DNA of 64,000 nt from assembly GCA_023897205.1 (NCBI GenBank), contig JAHWDD010000010.1, positions 1 through 64,000 of the forward strand. The letters run 5' to 3'. Numbering within the stretch: the first letter of the stretch is position 1; each line of letters begins with the position of its first letter. This document shows, piece after piece, positions 33,145 to 44,781 of the stretch. The position numbers were made by a program, and so were the translations under genes. Source of the stretch: Exophiala sp. HKRS030. Taxonomy: Eukaryota; Ascomycota; Eurotiomycetes; Chaetothyriales; Herpotrichiellaceae. The notes under the pieces are model-generated. The model ran no database searches and was not told where the DNA came from. It saw only the letters and a program-made list of their open reading frames with translations.

Positions 33145-34105
33145 CGACAAGGCATTGAGAAAGTGTGACAACGACAACTCGCGGGACCGGTAATGGTCAA
33201 GAATCGGAAAGAGTGATTAGAAAACAGAAAGGCCTTTGTGCGCGTGTGAAATGAGGAAACGACAACGATACTCTGGAAAGAGAACGATACGAGTAGTAAT
33301 TCGAAATCTGGGCAGAGACTAATGTGAGATGATTTGCGTGAGCAAGAATGCTCGAGGCAGTAGAGCCAGCTAGATAACTTGTGTGACCTGTTGGACTCAC
33401 GACCAGAGCGTTTTTACAGTAGTATATCGTGAGGTTACTCGCTATCATACAATTGAAAATGAAAATGACATCTTTTTGGGGGGAGGTCTCATCATGTCGG
33501 TTAGAGGTCATTGCTCTCGGAGGATATGTCCGGTATAATTTCATTCATCGTCCCAGAAACCAGGAAAAAAGACAAAAGAACAGAAAAGAAAAAAATCCGT
33601 CTCCGTTCTTCAAAATCTCAGTCAAAAAAAATGTGTGTCAATGACGGTGTACTCTCCGAGGCCACCATACCGGGGCCATGAGAATGTAGATGTAAATGCC
33701 ATGATATGCTGAATGCCTTGCGATTATAGGGCGAACAAAAAGCTTTTTCAGCTCCGCAAGGGTAGAAAGATGGCAAAAATTGGGGGTGTGCGTCATTTGG
33801 TAACAGTGCAATGCCTTTTTGTGTGTCCTGATGACACAGGTCTGTTGGTGGTCCTCGATATTGACTTGACCTTGGGTGGTCTGTAGCACATGTGAGACAG
33901 AATGTTCGCCTATCCAGGGGGTGCATGACATAATAAAGGACGATGCGGATTTGATCAGACCCCCTTAGGAGTTCGGGAAATCTCTGTGGGCCTCTCCGGC
34001 GAGCGAAAAGTTGTAACACAGGATTTCAAGACGTGATGTTTTCGGGCTGGACATTTCTTGGTCTAGTACAGATATATCTCTCGGCATCAGGCGGTGTCGT
34101 ACTCT
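33145..34105. other. Intergenic, 961 bp
   Basis: Gap between convergent genes. No RNA gene, repeat or coding region that I can support. Confidence 0.45.
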
Positions 34106-35932
34106 TCATTGGATTTCCCCCAGGTACGTCTCAAGGGTAAACATTGGTGGCAAGGGAACATTCGTCCTCGGTGGTCCTGGAGTGCCGTCTTCGGCTGCGT
34201 TGTTGTGGTCTGTTGCCTGACTGGTCCCTCGTGTTCTGGTCGGTAAGCTTCTCGGCCGGGCCCAGTCCTCACCAAAGCCACCGGAGCTTGCCGATGCAGG
34301 TGTCGACTCTCGGGTGGAATGTTTCGTGCCGGACGAGCTCAACGGGCTACGTTGGATTTCTTCACCAGTTTCCATAAAGCGAGGGTTTTGCTGCATCTGC
34401 TGATGATCGCTCAGTGCTTCTCGCCAACTGGTCCGCCACGCTTGCTTCAAGGGTTCATACCATAGGAATTGCTGCATGGCATGGCTGATTGCGGACCACG
34501 ACCTAGCTTCTGGGAATTTCTCGAAGAAGGTCTGGCACAGCCACAGGCTCTCGTGACTCAAGTCGTGGTCCAATTTCCACGATGCGATCACGATCATCCA
34601 GATCCATATCAGGCAAGCCCTCTCGGCAGCGTTCCGGCAAGGCGTAAATCGGAGGGATCTGGTCAGCTCCTGTCGGGCTCCGCGGTAAGGCGTTATCTTC
34701 GCCGATATGCCGGCCGGACTGTGTATATCGAAGCAGAAAAGGATGATGGCAAGGCAGATGTTCTTCTCCAGACTGTGCACCGTGGAAGCTGACGCGTGGA
34801 GGCATGAGCACGTGTCGAAGATGTCTTGATAGTCTTGTCCATCTGGGATGGGATCATTGATTAACGGAAGGTGTAGGTTGTTTTCCTTGGCCAGAGCGAA
34901 ACGGTTCACTCTAGACAGTATCTCGACCACGTCCACGCCAAGGGTTCCTTGATATGCCAGTGACTTGAATCCATCGGGAAGGGTGCCAATAAGTTCCAGC
35001 ATGTCTGAGTCAAACGGATGTTGAGGATATATCCTGTTTTGTTTCCGTTTAGCCAACGGGAATATAGACTGTGCACCCGTTTCCAGCATCCAGAAATAAT
35101 CGAATTGGATCAGATAGGCCTTGACCAATCCACGGCAACCAAGTTTGTCCAAACCGCCCTTTCTGGCCACCACTAGGGCCAAGCCCTTCCGGTGTGCAAT
35201 ATTGTCGCTTCCATCAAGGACGTCAAGCGCCGCCAGTGCCAGTACTGTCATCAATGTAGCATCATCTGGTCGTTCATCTGGACGTTTATCCTGCTTGGAG
35301 AGATGCTCGCTTAAGACGGCAATGGCCTTGCGCCTATGAAAATCAACTTCTCGAGAAAATGGCATGATTGGATTCTGGCGCTTCTCCAGATAGGCTTGAG
35401 ACAGTGCAACAGCGCCATGGAATGCACTTTCATGATTGAGAATTAATGGGTACACCCACGTCATCATCGGGTTGACAGTGTTCATGGCCATCAATAGTGG
35501 TTCGTGTAATGGACTCAAAACCTGCGTATAGTAGTCGAGCGCCGTTCTGACGCAAGGGGTGCGTTGGCCCGGCAAGACGTCAAAGGGATCGGTGCGAATG
35601 CCATTGAAATTCATCTCCAAGGGAGAGGGTGTTTGTAGGAATGAAAGGGTCTGCGGTGTTGCTGGAGATTGCGTTTGTGACCTCTTTAGCCGCCGCCGGT
35701 CCACGGAGGAAACTTCACTGCCCTCGCTGCCTCGTCCGGCGGCTTCGTTGGCAGCCAAAGGGGATCTTTGCGGTAGTGCATAGCGAGGCTGTTTTTGCTG
35801 ACGAACCGATGTTCTGTATTTGCTAGAGATATGAGATTTCACAGCGCGTCGGTGGGACGCACTGTGGTTCGGAGTGTTTTGATAATCTACAAATGTGAAG
35901 CTGTTGGCAGCATTGTCGTTTGAGTTCGCCAT
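34106..35932 (-). CDS. Fungal transcription-factor-domain protein without a Zn2Cys6 cluster
   Basis: A single-exon gene for 608 residues if started at the ATG at 35932 (MANSNDNAANSFTFVDYQN). The open frame extends upstream, but the family begins with this FTFV segment followed by a basic RAVKSHISSKYR motif. No CxxC cluster is present, so DNA binding of the Gal4 type is not expected. After a Ser/Gln-rich linker the middle and C-terminal parts (from about residue 115) are a helical region of the fungal-specific transcription factor (MHR) type: ALSQAYLEKRQ, TVLALAALDVLDG, WIWMIVIASWKLD. Such proteins are common in filamentous fungi, often annotated as putative regulators; the target is unknown. 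It is divergent from the bZIP gene. Confidence 0.65.
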   Translation of the reverse strand: MANSNDNAANSFTFVDYQNTPNHSASHRRAVKSHISSKYRTSVRQQKQPRYALPQRSPLAANEAAGRGSEGSEVSSVDRRRLKRSQTQSPATPQTLSFLQTPSPLEMNFNGIRTDPFDVLPGQRTPCVRTALDYYTQVLSPLHEPLLMAMNTVNPMMTWVYPLILNHESAFHGAVALSQAYLEKRQNPIMPFSREVDFHRRKAIAVLSEHLSKQDKRPDERPDDATLMTVLALAALDVLDGSDNIAHRKGLALVVARKGGLDKLGCRGLVKAYLIQFDYFWMLETGAQSIFPLAKRKQNRIYPQHPFDSDMLELIGTLPDGFKSLAYQGTLGVDVVEILSRVNRFALAKENNLHLPLINDPIPDGQDYQDIFDTCSCLHASASTVHSLEKNICLAIILFCFDIHSPAGISAKITPYRGARQELTRSLRFTPCRNAAERACLIWIWMIVIASWKLDHDLSHESLWLCQTFFEKFPEARSWSAISHAMQQFLWYEPLKQAWRTSWREALSDHQQMQQNPRFMETGEEIQRSPLSSSGTKHSTRESTPASASSGGFGEDWARPRSLPTRTRGTSQATDHNNAAEDGTPGPPRTNVPLPPMFTLETYLGEIQ

Positions 35933-37455
35933 TGAATGAAGCCGGTAGTTGTGATCATGCTTTCGCTGAATTGCCGAGTCATTGACGAAAGTTCCAAGGC
36001 CCTCGCAGACGATGGGAGAGTGATTGGGGGGATGGCGAGTAGTGGCGACAAGATGAGAAACGTGATGTGGTGTGACCAATTGAAAGTTCAAGTCAAGCGC
36101 GACGGCGTCCTCTACGGTCCAGCTATCAATCCGTCCGAGTCAGGGAACAACGTGGTATTGGATATTCCGTGAACAAGAAGATAACGTTTGGTGGCCGCTT
36201 AACATGTCGTCTGTGGTGCCATTGCGGGATGCACAGGGTTCAGATGTCACTGGTAAGCGGCTGACAGGTCCCCCGCAGTTGTCGAGTCGACAGAAGAGAG
36301 TTTGCGTTGTTGAGGTTGAACAGAAAACAGAGAATGATTGGCGAGAGGTGAGCCGAGTTCGCCGGTAAGCTGGGATGCAGCAGTGGCCCTGCAGATGGAA
36401 GAACAGGGTGGAGGTTGAAACAATGCGACAGGGTCGCTGAGGAGGTGAAAGTTAACTCGTCAATAGCTGATTTCAGTTAGAGCCCGCCAAGACACTAGGC
36501 ACCGGCTATCTGGAAAGCCATTCGAATACGGAATAGTCCCATACTAGGAAGCATTCCTTGGTTGCTGCCAACACAGCATGTCTTGGGTGTTTCCAGGATC
36601 CGGGGTCTAGCAGCAAGGCCTGAGTCTTCGTGTTTCTCTCTCCCCTCCTCTTCTGTTGTTTTTGGACATCAAGTCCAGCCCATATCGGCCGCCATACAGT
36701 GCGAGGTGTGGTTGACGGCTGCGAGCTGAGGCCATGTAAAACTAAGCCGGCGATAGTGTAGTTCGTCCGAAAACTCCGATTTGGTTTCTGCCCCTGAGGG
36801 TGAGTACGGAGTGTCCACGGAGCACGCGATATCTGGTTGACTTTGCAAAAATATCATGTAGAACTGAGGTGAAACAATTTTACGGTGTTGCTTTTATTCA
36901 TCGATGCTGCCATCCCTAGAGCCAAGGCTTGGACATTCCATTTCCATCTTTTGAGTTGCAAAAGGACGGGCTCCAACGCACAAGCTTCGTTTGCCTCACA
37001 GCCAACCCATGGAATGCCGAATTTGGTAAGCAGTGGCCTAACTTGATTGGGGTAATACGAAGCATATTACCGATTGGATGATGGGTGTTGAAGTCGCACC
37101 GTGGCTCTTGCTTGAGCCTACCAATTGATGAGCTAAGCTGTATGTCCTCTGGCTTGCAGTTGCAGTGGCCATTCGATTACGGAAGAAGATTTTGATGGCG
37201 AAGAACATGGGTTGTGAAAGCTTATGTAAAAATTCATCAGTTGCCGTTTCCGCCTGAATAGGATTCCCCAAGCAGCCCTCTGAACCGTAGGGAGTCAACA
37301 TGTGAAAACATCTTAGGTTCAAAAAGGTTCTGTAGGCCCTAGTCGTGTATTATGATGTCTTCTCCGAGCGCACGTTCTCAAAAAGCCAGATCTCTTTTTT
37401 CGTAGATCCCTCGCAATAATTCAGGAAGCGACTTTCAAGGTACAACACAGCGGCG
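35933..37455. other. Divergent intergenic region, 1.5 kb
   Basis: Promoter region of the transcription-factor-domain gene (minus) and the bZIP gene (plus). No coding region or RNA supported. Confidence 0.45.
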
Positions 37456-38218
37456 ATGGAATTCTCTTTCACTCTCGACCAAACAAAGGCAACAGGCCCG
37501 GAAGGATCGTATCTTGGTCTCAAGCCACCATCGGATTCATCATCAAGCTCACCTGATGTATGTACCATGCCAAATCCCCTCCGACGCCTGGTCACACTGT
37601 GGCTGACCTTATGCCATTTAGAGCCTCGACAATCCCTTGTTGACCATGAATACCCTGTCCCCTGGACTTGACCCTATGCGCCAGACATGGGATGCTGTCG
37701 ACTTTGACCTCTTCGATTCATTTGCAGACTGCGGCAGTCTATGTTTGAGTCCGAGAGAGCAGCTGCCGTCCACAACCTCAAAGAATGGACCGGTGCCACC
37801 TTCGAAAGCCAAGCGGCGAGCGCAGAATCGAGCGTCCCAACGGGCATTCCGTGAACGCAAAGACCGACATGTCAAGGGTTTGGAGTATCAGCTCGAAACT
37901 CTGAATGAAAAGCACCAAGACCTCCTCACTTCTTACTCCAAACAAGCCGAAATCATCACGCTGCTCTACAAGCGCATCAAGGATCTTCAAACGGAGATTA
38001 GAACGATCAAACTGACTAATGATCCAAGTGGAGGCAGCCAGTCCATGAACTACAAGCACACACCAGACTGCTTCGACGCCTTCGCCTTTGGTGGAAATCC
38101 GGGCTCGATGTTGTTCAGTGCCGACGGTTTCAACTTGGACGAGGTCGGTCAGGGCTCTCTGGACCAGAAGCCGGCTGAAAGTGAGAGTCTGCCGTTGTTC
38201 GAGGATCTGCTGCGATAG
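37456..38218 (+). CDS. AP-1-like bZIP transcription factor (Yap/Pap1 type)
   Basis: Two exons (37456-37557 and 37622-38218; intron GTATGT...TTTAG) encode 232 residues from the ATG at 37456. bZIP proteins bind DNA as dimers; the AP-1 type often controls oxidative and metal stress genes. The basic region KAKRRAQNRASQRAFRERKD (near 90-110) shows the N-x-x-[A]-Q-x-x-F/R signature of the Yap/Pap1 group (NRASQRAFRERK). A heptad leucine zipper with Leu, Ile and Tyr at the d positions follows. The protein is short, and the C-terminal Cys-rich domain that senses oxidants in Yap1 is absent apart from one Cys in PDCFDAFAFGG. The neighbour is the peroxiredoxin gene, convergent. Targets unknown. Confidence 0.85.
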
Positions 38219-38662
38219 TCACGATGAACGATCTCGGTTTTGCTATGTTTTGGGGCACTAAGTTCCATTGTTTCACGCAAAATATCTGTAATGCAACACG
38301 TCACTTTCACAAGGTAGCGGAGCATCTTGGCCCAGGTGCTGTGAACATACAGTAGTGTCCAGGTGAATTGGGTCGCCTTTGATCGATATGGGAGTTTGAC
38401 GATGCTCTGGACATTAGCTTGATTGATTTGATAACCAATGCACGTTCATTAGTCACGCCAGATATCAAGGCAGATTGCTGAATGTTGACAATTGTTGGTT
38501 TCTATGATCTTATTTATGACAAAGTATGCATATGTTCAAGGGGTCAGCTGAAGCGCGGATCTATCCACTTCAGAGTTTTTAGTCGATTGATGATCATACC
38601 CGTATGCACATGGAGCTCTTGGGCACTACGGAGGCAGATGGACAGCAATGCCCTTTCTGCTA
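38219..38662. other. Intergenic, 444 bp
   Basis: 3' flanks of convergent bZIP and peroxiredoxin genes. Nothing supported. Confidence 0.45.
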
Positions 38663-39156
38663 TCACAGCTTAGCAAGAACGGCCTGGGCGCTGGAGACCT
38701 GTTGATTGAGTACGGTCAGCATATCATACTTGACAACGCACGGTGTTTCCGATGAAGAAGCTAAGGTGGTGCAACAGCATCCACTATATGCCAGTAGCTT
38801 GGCCGTATGCAACCTGACCTTGTGGACAGTACACAAGCCATCACGTTCCGGGAAAACGGGGACGTTATGGTTACATTCCATAAGGCTTGCAAAGGACGGT
38901 TCTGGGCAGGCAAACTCACTGTAACATCACGACCAGGCTCCTTTTCCGCATAGACGACCTTGCCATGGTCAATGACGATAGCATATCTGGCGGTGCGCTC
39001 GCCGAGGTTCCAGCCTATCGATTTCGAGAACTTGGCTTCGGGGTCGCTTAGGAAGAGCTATACAGATTTTATCAAGTCAGCCATCTGCAATCTCTTTTTT
39101 CGCACTCTTCGATTCTTTTACAGTGTGCAGAGCGTAGTATATCTGTCTGCCAGTAG

Positions 39157-39193
<37 letters not shown>

Positions 39194-39598
39194 CTTGTAC
39201 TCACAATATCCTCCTCGCGGTTCTTGATACCATTAGCCTTGCTCCACGCGTCCATGACAAATGCATCATTGAAAGCCAGCACCGCCACGATGTCGACTTT
39301 CTTGCCCTTGATCTTGTCCAAATTCTCAATGTATCCGGGAAGGTGCCGCACGGAACAGCCGGGAGTGAAGGCACCGGGGACGGAGAAGAGGACGACCTTC
39401 TTGTCTTTCCATTCTTTTGAGGCAGCGTAATTCTGGGGGATACCACAGGCAGTTATGGCGGCGCTCTCATCTGTGTAAGGCACGTATCTATACAGATCTT
39501 TCAGTACTGTCCTTCGGCGAGGGGAGGGCAATGGGCGTCGGTGCTTACGAGAAGACGACGTCGTCGGGGAAGCTATCCCCTGGCTTGAGACCGGACAT
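38663..39598 (-). CDS. Peroxisomal peroxiredoxin (Prx5/Pmp20 type)
   Basis: Four exons starting at the ATG at 39598 join in frame into 168 residues, the standard Pmp20 length. The enzyme reduces hydrogen and alkyl peroxides with a single active Cys. The peroxidatic Cys is in [15 protein letters not shown] (C61), with the Prx5 features [15 protein letters not shown] and [13 protein letters not shown]. The last exon ([11 protein letters not shown]) ends in AKL, a peroxisome targeting signal type 1. Intron 2 contains a (GT)16 run at 39159-39190. Family members in moulds are known allergens (Asp f 3 group). The short final exon and the start were fixed by keeping frame and by the conserved ends. 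Complete gene. Confidence 0.9.
39159..39190. repeat. (GT)16 microsatellite in a peroxiredoxin intron
   Basis: Sixteen GT units inside intron 2 of the peroxiredoxin gene, near its donor. Likely length-variable between strains. Confidence 0.9.
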
Positions 39599-40637
39599 GG
39601 TGAGGGCAAAGGGTACTGTTTTGAATGTGATGGGGTTTGTACAGGTACAAAAGAGAGATCGCACTTGGAGGGTTTCTAAAGGACACCGAGTGAATACCTA
39701 TCTCTGGTATGTACTCGGAACAGGAGTCGGAACGAAAATGTCGGAATCTACAGGCTTCTTGGTTCAGGTACGAGTACGCGCGAATTCGACTGCGACTCTT
39801 TGACCCCACGTTTGTTTACTAAAAGGAGGGGCAGCACCTCTCTTGTATTGTACGACGTTCGATCTTATCTGATCCGAGGTCTTCGCATCTCTCTCTATGA
39901 TCACGCTGCTTTTTTTCACCTTGTGCCGCCTCTTTTACAACCCTGTTTCTATTCGGGAATGTCTTCGTTTCCGCTTTTCATTGTATAACCGTCCACTAGC
40001 CACCCAAAATAGTACGGGAATCACGGCTGGTCTCCTCATCAAGCGTCTAGTCTACTTTTTCCTCATGAAACCCCCCGAATACAGGCAAGACATTCACTTA
40101 TTGTGGCTACTCAAGGTACGTTCATGCTGGCCGACCACCAAATGACAAGCGACTGTTCGACTCGTGCGACCTGGACGAGCCAGTCTTGCCGCTTTTCCCC
40201 CGGTCGAACAGCGAGTGGCGAAGGTGGATGAGACCGTGTACAGTACGTAGAAGCAACCTTTTGGAAATGGGCCAACGTTGGTCACGGTGGATCTGATCGG
40301 CTACAAGGGGTACGGAAACCTTCCAAAATGAGTACTATAGATCAGAAAGAGAGAGAGAGCGCGAGAGAGGCACACACATGCAAAGGCTTGTGACGTATAA
40401 AAAGATGAACCGTACGTCGCTTGTAAGCAAGGGTCTCTTCTTTCTCATCTTACCACACAACCCATCATCTCCATACATACATATATACATACCTACCTAC
40501 CTCCTTTTAGCTAGGGAACTAGCCTCAGCCCAATTGTCACACAACACTCACACACACACACATTACACATTGTATATTGCAAGTTCCGTTCATCGTAAGC
40601 GTCTCCTGGACCACGGTTCCGACCCCCAAAAAAAGAG
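39599..40637. other. Divergent intergenic region, 1.0 kb
   Basis: Promoters of the peroxiredoxin and DUF1348 genes. Simple repeats sit here: a GA run near 40349, TACA/TACC repeats near 40480-40502 and a CA run near 40548-40562. No RNA gene seen. Confidence 0.5.
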
Positions 40638-41147
40638 ATGGCCTCTCTCAAACCTCCCTTCACCCTCGCGACGGCCAAGGAGAAGGTCAAGTTCGCCCAG
40701 AACATGTGGAACACCTGTAACCCGAGACAGGTCTCCAACGGCTACACGCCCAACTCGATCTGGCGCAACCGGGACCAGTTCCTCGTGGGGACCGAGAAGA
40801 TCGTCGAGTTCCTCACCAAGAAGTGGGAAAAGGAGGCCAACTACCGTCTTCGCAAGGAGCTGTTCGCCTTCACCGACGACAAGATCGCCGTCCAGTTCTG
40901 GTACGAGTACCAGGACCGGCACGACGGCATGAAGTGGAAGAGGACGTACGGTCTGGAGGACTGGACCTTTGACCGGGACACGGACAAGATGAGGAAGCGA
41001 CAGATGAGCGCCAACGACATCGTCCTGGGCCGGGGCGGCGACGGGGTGGCCGTGCCCGAGGAAGGAATCCAGGGACGATGGTACGTCGACGGCGTCGACG
41101 TGGACGACGAGAGTGTGACGCAAAAGATTACAGAGGCTCACTGGTGA
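40638..41147 (+). CDS. DUF1348 family protein (NTF2-like fold)
   Basis: A single-exon gene for 169 residues from the ATG at 40638 (MASLKPPFTLATAKEKVK). The whole length matches the conserved DUF1348 family of bacteria and fungi: a central WRNRDQFLVGTEKI segment, FLTKKWEKEANYRLRKELF and AVQFWYEYQDRHDG, and a C-terminal QMSANDI. The fold is NTF2-like; biochemical function is not established. Codons are strongly GC-rich and Lys is mostly AAG, which suggests high expression. Complete, between the peroxiredoxin (divergent) and the fasciclin gene (convergent). Confidence 0.88.
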   Translation: MASLKPPFTLATAKEKVKFAQNMWNTCNPRQVSNGYTPNSIWRNRDQFLVGTEKIVEFLTKKWEKEANYRLRKELFAFTDDKIAVQFWYEYQDRHDGMKWKRTYGLEDWTFDRDTDKMRKRQMSANDIVLGRGGDGVAVPEEGIQGRWYVDGVDVDDESVTQKITEAHW

Positions 41148-41386
41148 TCGCAAAACCGATTCGGTGCAACAAATGTACGTAGTTGCTACTTGGTGAAACG
41201 GACTGGAAAAATTCGATGACAAATGGCATATTTTCATTTTGTATTAATCAACCATTGACACCAAGGCCATAAGCATAAAAACATCAGTAAGGATCGTCAG
41301 GTCGTCATAACACATCGCTAAATACAAAGTTTCTCATATGCGCCCTACTGGGCACACTTCAATTTGTGCAGGCTGCGGTGGCCCTT

Positions 41387-42856
41387 TTATAGCTCGGGGT
41401 CTTCAGCGATAAAGAATGAAGTGTGTCTCGGCTCCTCATCCTCGACAAAAGGTGCCAGTCTGGCCTTGAACTCTTCCAGATCCATGTTGTCCTCGGCAAC
41501 GGATGGAGCACCAGGAGTTTTCGGAGGAATCAGCACCACAGGCACCACATGCATGACACCGTCAGCGGCAATGCCATCAAGGACGCTTACTCGAGTGAAT
41601 CCATTGATCTTCATGGTGATGAGTCGGCCGTAACGTGCAATGTCGATGCTCAAGCTCTTATCCTCGAGACCAGTGGGCAGGTCAACATGAATGAATCCTT
41701 TTGGAACCTTGTGATGTGGAGGGTGTGACTCGGAACCAAGCTTATAGATCGCATCAGAATATAAAGTAATGTCATCGGCTGCATGGTACAGCAACAGAGC
41801 CTTAAGATACTTCAGACCGAACCTGCTGAACAGGAAAGCATTGATCTTTGGTCCGAGTCTCTTGAAAGCGAAATTAGATGGGGCGAACAAGGTACCACCC
41901 TTATGGCTTGAAGTGTCATTGAAGGCAGGATATAGGCCGGTCTTCTCAAGAGCTAGATCCAAGGTGCTGAACTCGCCAGGAAGTGCAGACAGGATATCGA
42001 CAACTTTTGGCGGCGGGAAAAGGAAGCTGTCGAGGCCATGGATAACACCATTAGTACCAAAAATATCAATCGCCACAACTCGGGCATAGAAGTTGAGGGT
42101 CAAGCCTCTCAGTGATACTTGGCTAGAAATCCGCTGCGGGACGTCGCCAATGTATTCAGCCTGGAGAGCGGTTGGAATGGTGCGGCTGACCAAAACACGA
42201 CCTGCAGGGTAGAACTCTTCGGAGATGTGGTATGTCAAAAGCTTCCTGAGGAACTCCTTCGGTGGCTTCGGTGCATGTTTCGGGATCTTTTCAAAGGCAT
42301 GGTCCGTAGGTGCAAAGAGAGTATAGTTTGCCTTGGTTCCGTTGAGAAGCTCAACCAAGTCCGGGAACTCATCGATAGCTGCAGCAAGCTTGGTGGTATA
42401 TTTGCTCTTGGAGATCAACTGATAGACAGTCTCGTTGGGTGGTCCATGGTGAGGATGGTCTGGCTTCTTGGGCTTCTTGCCCGGCTTGCCGGGACGGTGA
42501 TGGGGGGGCCCATGATGAGGAGGATGCTCAAGCAGGTCGAGATCATGCTCGGCACTGTCTAACCATGCATCGCCTGCAAAGGCATTTTGAAACTGTTCGC
42601 CATATTTGATGGCAGCTTCTTCTGTGGATTCCACCACCTCTTCAAACTTGTGCTTTGCACAATGTGCAGCTTTCAAGAACTCTCCCTCGAGGTCCTCCCA
42701 AAACGACTCGGCTTTGTGAACCTTGTACCAAAAGGGGTGCTCAGGGGGTTGTTCAACTTCCTGATTCTCTAAGGACAGTGATTCGAGAGTCGCTTGGTCT
42801 GGGATGACAAAGGCCGAGGCCAAGGCGGCCGTCGAGAGTATCGAAAGAACTCTCAT
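41387..42856 (-). CDS. Secreted protein with two fasciclin (FAS1) domains
   Basis: A single-exon gene for 489 residues from the ATG at 42856. A signal peptide is clear (MRVLSILSTAALASAFVIP). An acidic, helical N-terminal part is followed by a His/Pro/Gly-rich spacer near residues 113-143 (HHGPPHHRPGKPGKKPKKP). FAS1 domain 1 (about 145-285) has TLFAPTDHAF and LLTYHI; domain 2 (about 288-440) has TLFAPSNFAF and LLLYHA. Each ends in a GVIHGLDSFL- or GVMHVVPVVL-type strand. FAS1 proteins serve in cell-surface adhesion and wall organisation. No GPI site is obvious at the C-terminus, so it is probably secreted or wall-bound. Complete. Confidence 0.88.
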   Translation of the reverse strand: MRVLSILSTAALASAFVIPDQATLESLSLENQEVEQPPEHPFWYKVHKAESFWEDLEGEFLKAAHCAKHKFEEVVESTEEAAIKYGEQFQNAFAGDAWLDSAEHDLDLLEHPPHHGPPHHRPGKPGKKPKKPDHPHHGPPNETVYQLISKSKYTTKLAAAIDEFPDLVELLNGTKANYTLFAPTDHAFEKIPKHAPKPPKEFLRKLLTYHISEEFYPAGRVLVSRTIPTALQAEYIGDVPQRISSQVSLRGLTLNFYARVVAIDIFGTNGVIHGLDSFLFPPPKVVDILSALPGEFSTLDLALEKTGLYPAFNDTSSHKGGTLFAPSNFAFKRLGPKINAFLFSRFGLKYLKALLLYHAADDITLYSDAIYKLGSESHPPHHKVPKGFIHVDLPTGLEDKSLSIDIARYGRLITMKINGFTRVSVLDGIAADGVMHVVPVVLIPPKTPGAPSVAEDNMDLEEFKARLAPFVEDEEPRHTSFFIAEDPEL

Positions 42857-43880
42857 TGCGGATCAGGTGGATCGGCCAGCAGGGAGATGTTCTAGGGAGA
42901 TGTTCTTGATGAAGGGAGGTAGGATGGTAGGAGAGGAAGAGGGAAATGGTAGCAGAGGATAAGTCTTGAGCAGGCAGAAGCCAAACAGGTGATGCTTATG
43001 TACAATGAGTAGTGACGGCAGAGAAAGTGAGTCTATGACATACTCCGTACAGAGAGATGCATTACGCGGCGGCGGATGGAAGTGCCCAGTGCAGTAGTTG
43101 TGACGGTGCTCCGTGAAGTGGGGGAACCACTAGTGGCTTGTCTTGTAGCTACGACAACTTCCTCACCACAGCTACCAGCACTTATCACAGCTTATCGCGA
43201 CTTATCGGTTGGTCTGTACTCCGGACTCCGACAAGTCGATCCATTGTACAAGTACATAATTTTGTCTGGGGATCGGAAACCCGTACACAATACCATGGAT
43301 GTTACTACATGTCCATGTTCTGTCTCAGGTAGTGGTCCCTTTCATCATCAAGTACTTTCATTTGGATTTCCAAGGGGAAAATGCCCTTCTGTTTAAGTGG
43401 ATGTCAAAATACCTTGACCGTCGCTTAATTATACTCTCTTCCCTCCAAAGCAGCCACCTCGTCCTGCATGATATTTCCATGCATATTTCCCTAGCCATGC
43501 CATTGTCTCTAACTAGTTAGTCGAATTGATTGCGACTTTATTGCGAGGAAGCTTGAAATTGAGGTCGAAGAAGCATATTCGCAAGATACAGTCGCATCTC
43601 CAATATGGCAAGGCTTTTCCATCACTCCAGGTAGAGACGCCAGAGCCTCCACTGTCTGATCATTGATATCGCCCAGGCCGCTAAAGCTTCCTCAAGGCGC
43701 CAAGTGGAAAACTCAGAGACTTTCCTCTCTAAAGCCCGTTCGGTGTGGGAGGAGGAAGATATGATCAAGTGGTGGTTTCACTGCGATATGGATGCTCGAC
43801 CCTCAACAGGGTAAAATGAGCTCTACCTAGCCATCTCGGAACCTATGGCAGTTATCTTCCCCACGCCAACGTTAAAGAGC
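42857..43880. other. Intergenic, 1.0 kb
   Basis: Upstream of the fasciclin gene; short frames only. Nothing supported. Confidence 0.45.
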
Positions 43881-44781
43881 TTACATCTCGCTTACTGGAA
43901 TCATGGTTCCCTTCCTTCCGTTCATCATCTTCATCCAGTCGTCACCATTCATGGCCCATTTGCAATACTGCTGCAGTTTTTCTGGGATGAGTTTCTCTCG
44001 GCCGATTTCTGTCATACGCGCAATGAATGGGACTAGGCGAGCATCTAGAGCAGTGGGATTCTCTCCAAATATCCGTCTCTGCGGGTCTGCGACTCGGTCA
44101 TGTAGTGCTTCAAGCAGCTCACGTACCTTCGTTTCGTTCTTAGCTATCTCCGAGGGCATCAATCCCTTGACCTTGTCATTCTCGAATCTGTAAGTTGCTT
44201 AGCACTCACGCTACCTCAGAGTAGCACCGGCCGCCTACAATGTTTTCTTGAATTCCATGGCTGTTCGATGCCGGTCCGAGATGGAGGGGTCATCAAGACG
44301 CCTCTGTACTGCTTCCACAAGTTTCTGCGCGATCTGCGGGCGACCAGGAAACGACAAGGAGAAGTAGTTGAGTGCGTGGAGGTCGGTAAGAAAGTTTTCA
44401 ATCTCCTCTTTGTACTGGCTAGGAATGAGGCTTGGGTATCTCGAAGCCATATACAAGGTCATTTCCAGGCTGTCTGTAATCGGACCTTCCTGGCCAGCCG
44501 GAGTCAGCAGCACAGGAACCTAGAGTTGGCTCGTCATACATTAAATCTGATATTTTGCAGAGACATTTTCGTACCTGGCCTAACTTGTTGACGTTACAAA
44601 GAAAATGTTCAGCAAGCTGTTCTTCGTGGTAAATATCAATGACCTGCATAGCCACGTTCATCTCAGAATCGCCGTTCTTCGGCTGTCCGTAGAATGACAT
44701 TGTGTACAAGGCCATTAATGAGCAGATAGAGTATGGGTGGTAGTACAACTGAAAGTCTGTCATGAGGCTTGCCGCTGCCAT
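43881..44781 (-). CDS. Glutathione S-transferase-like protein
   Basis: Three exons (start 44781, stop 43881; introns GTACGA...TCTAG and GTAGGC...TACAG) give about 255 residues. An N-terminal thioredoxin-like part (FQLYYHPYSICSLMALYTM, then VPVLLTPAGQEGPITDSLEMTLYMASRYP) has the cis-Pro in VPVLL and the glutathione-binding D-S pair. An all-helical C-terminal domain follows (DARLVPFIARM). Such proteins conjugate glutathione or reduce substrates, and many fungal ones have unknown substrates. The ATG at 44781 gives MAAASLMTDF; a second ATG at 44763 would trim six residues and is equally possible. Complete. Confidence 0.75.

Noticed and set aside
39159..39190. Regular repeat that might be read as a repeat array
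   Set aside because: It is a plain (GT)16 microsatellite with no spacers, so not a CRISPR-type array.
40590..41237. 215-codon frame on the minus strand
   Set aside because: Antisense to the GC-rich DUF1348 gene; the plus-strand product has clear family identity.
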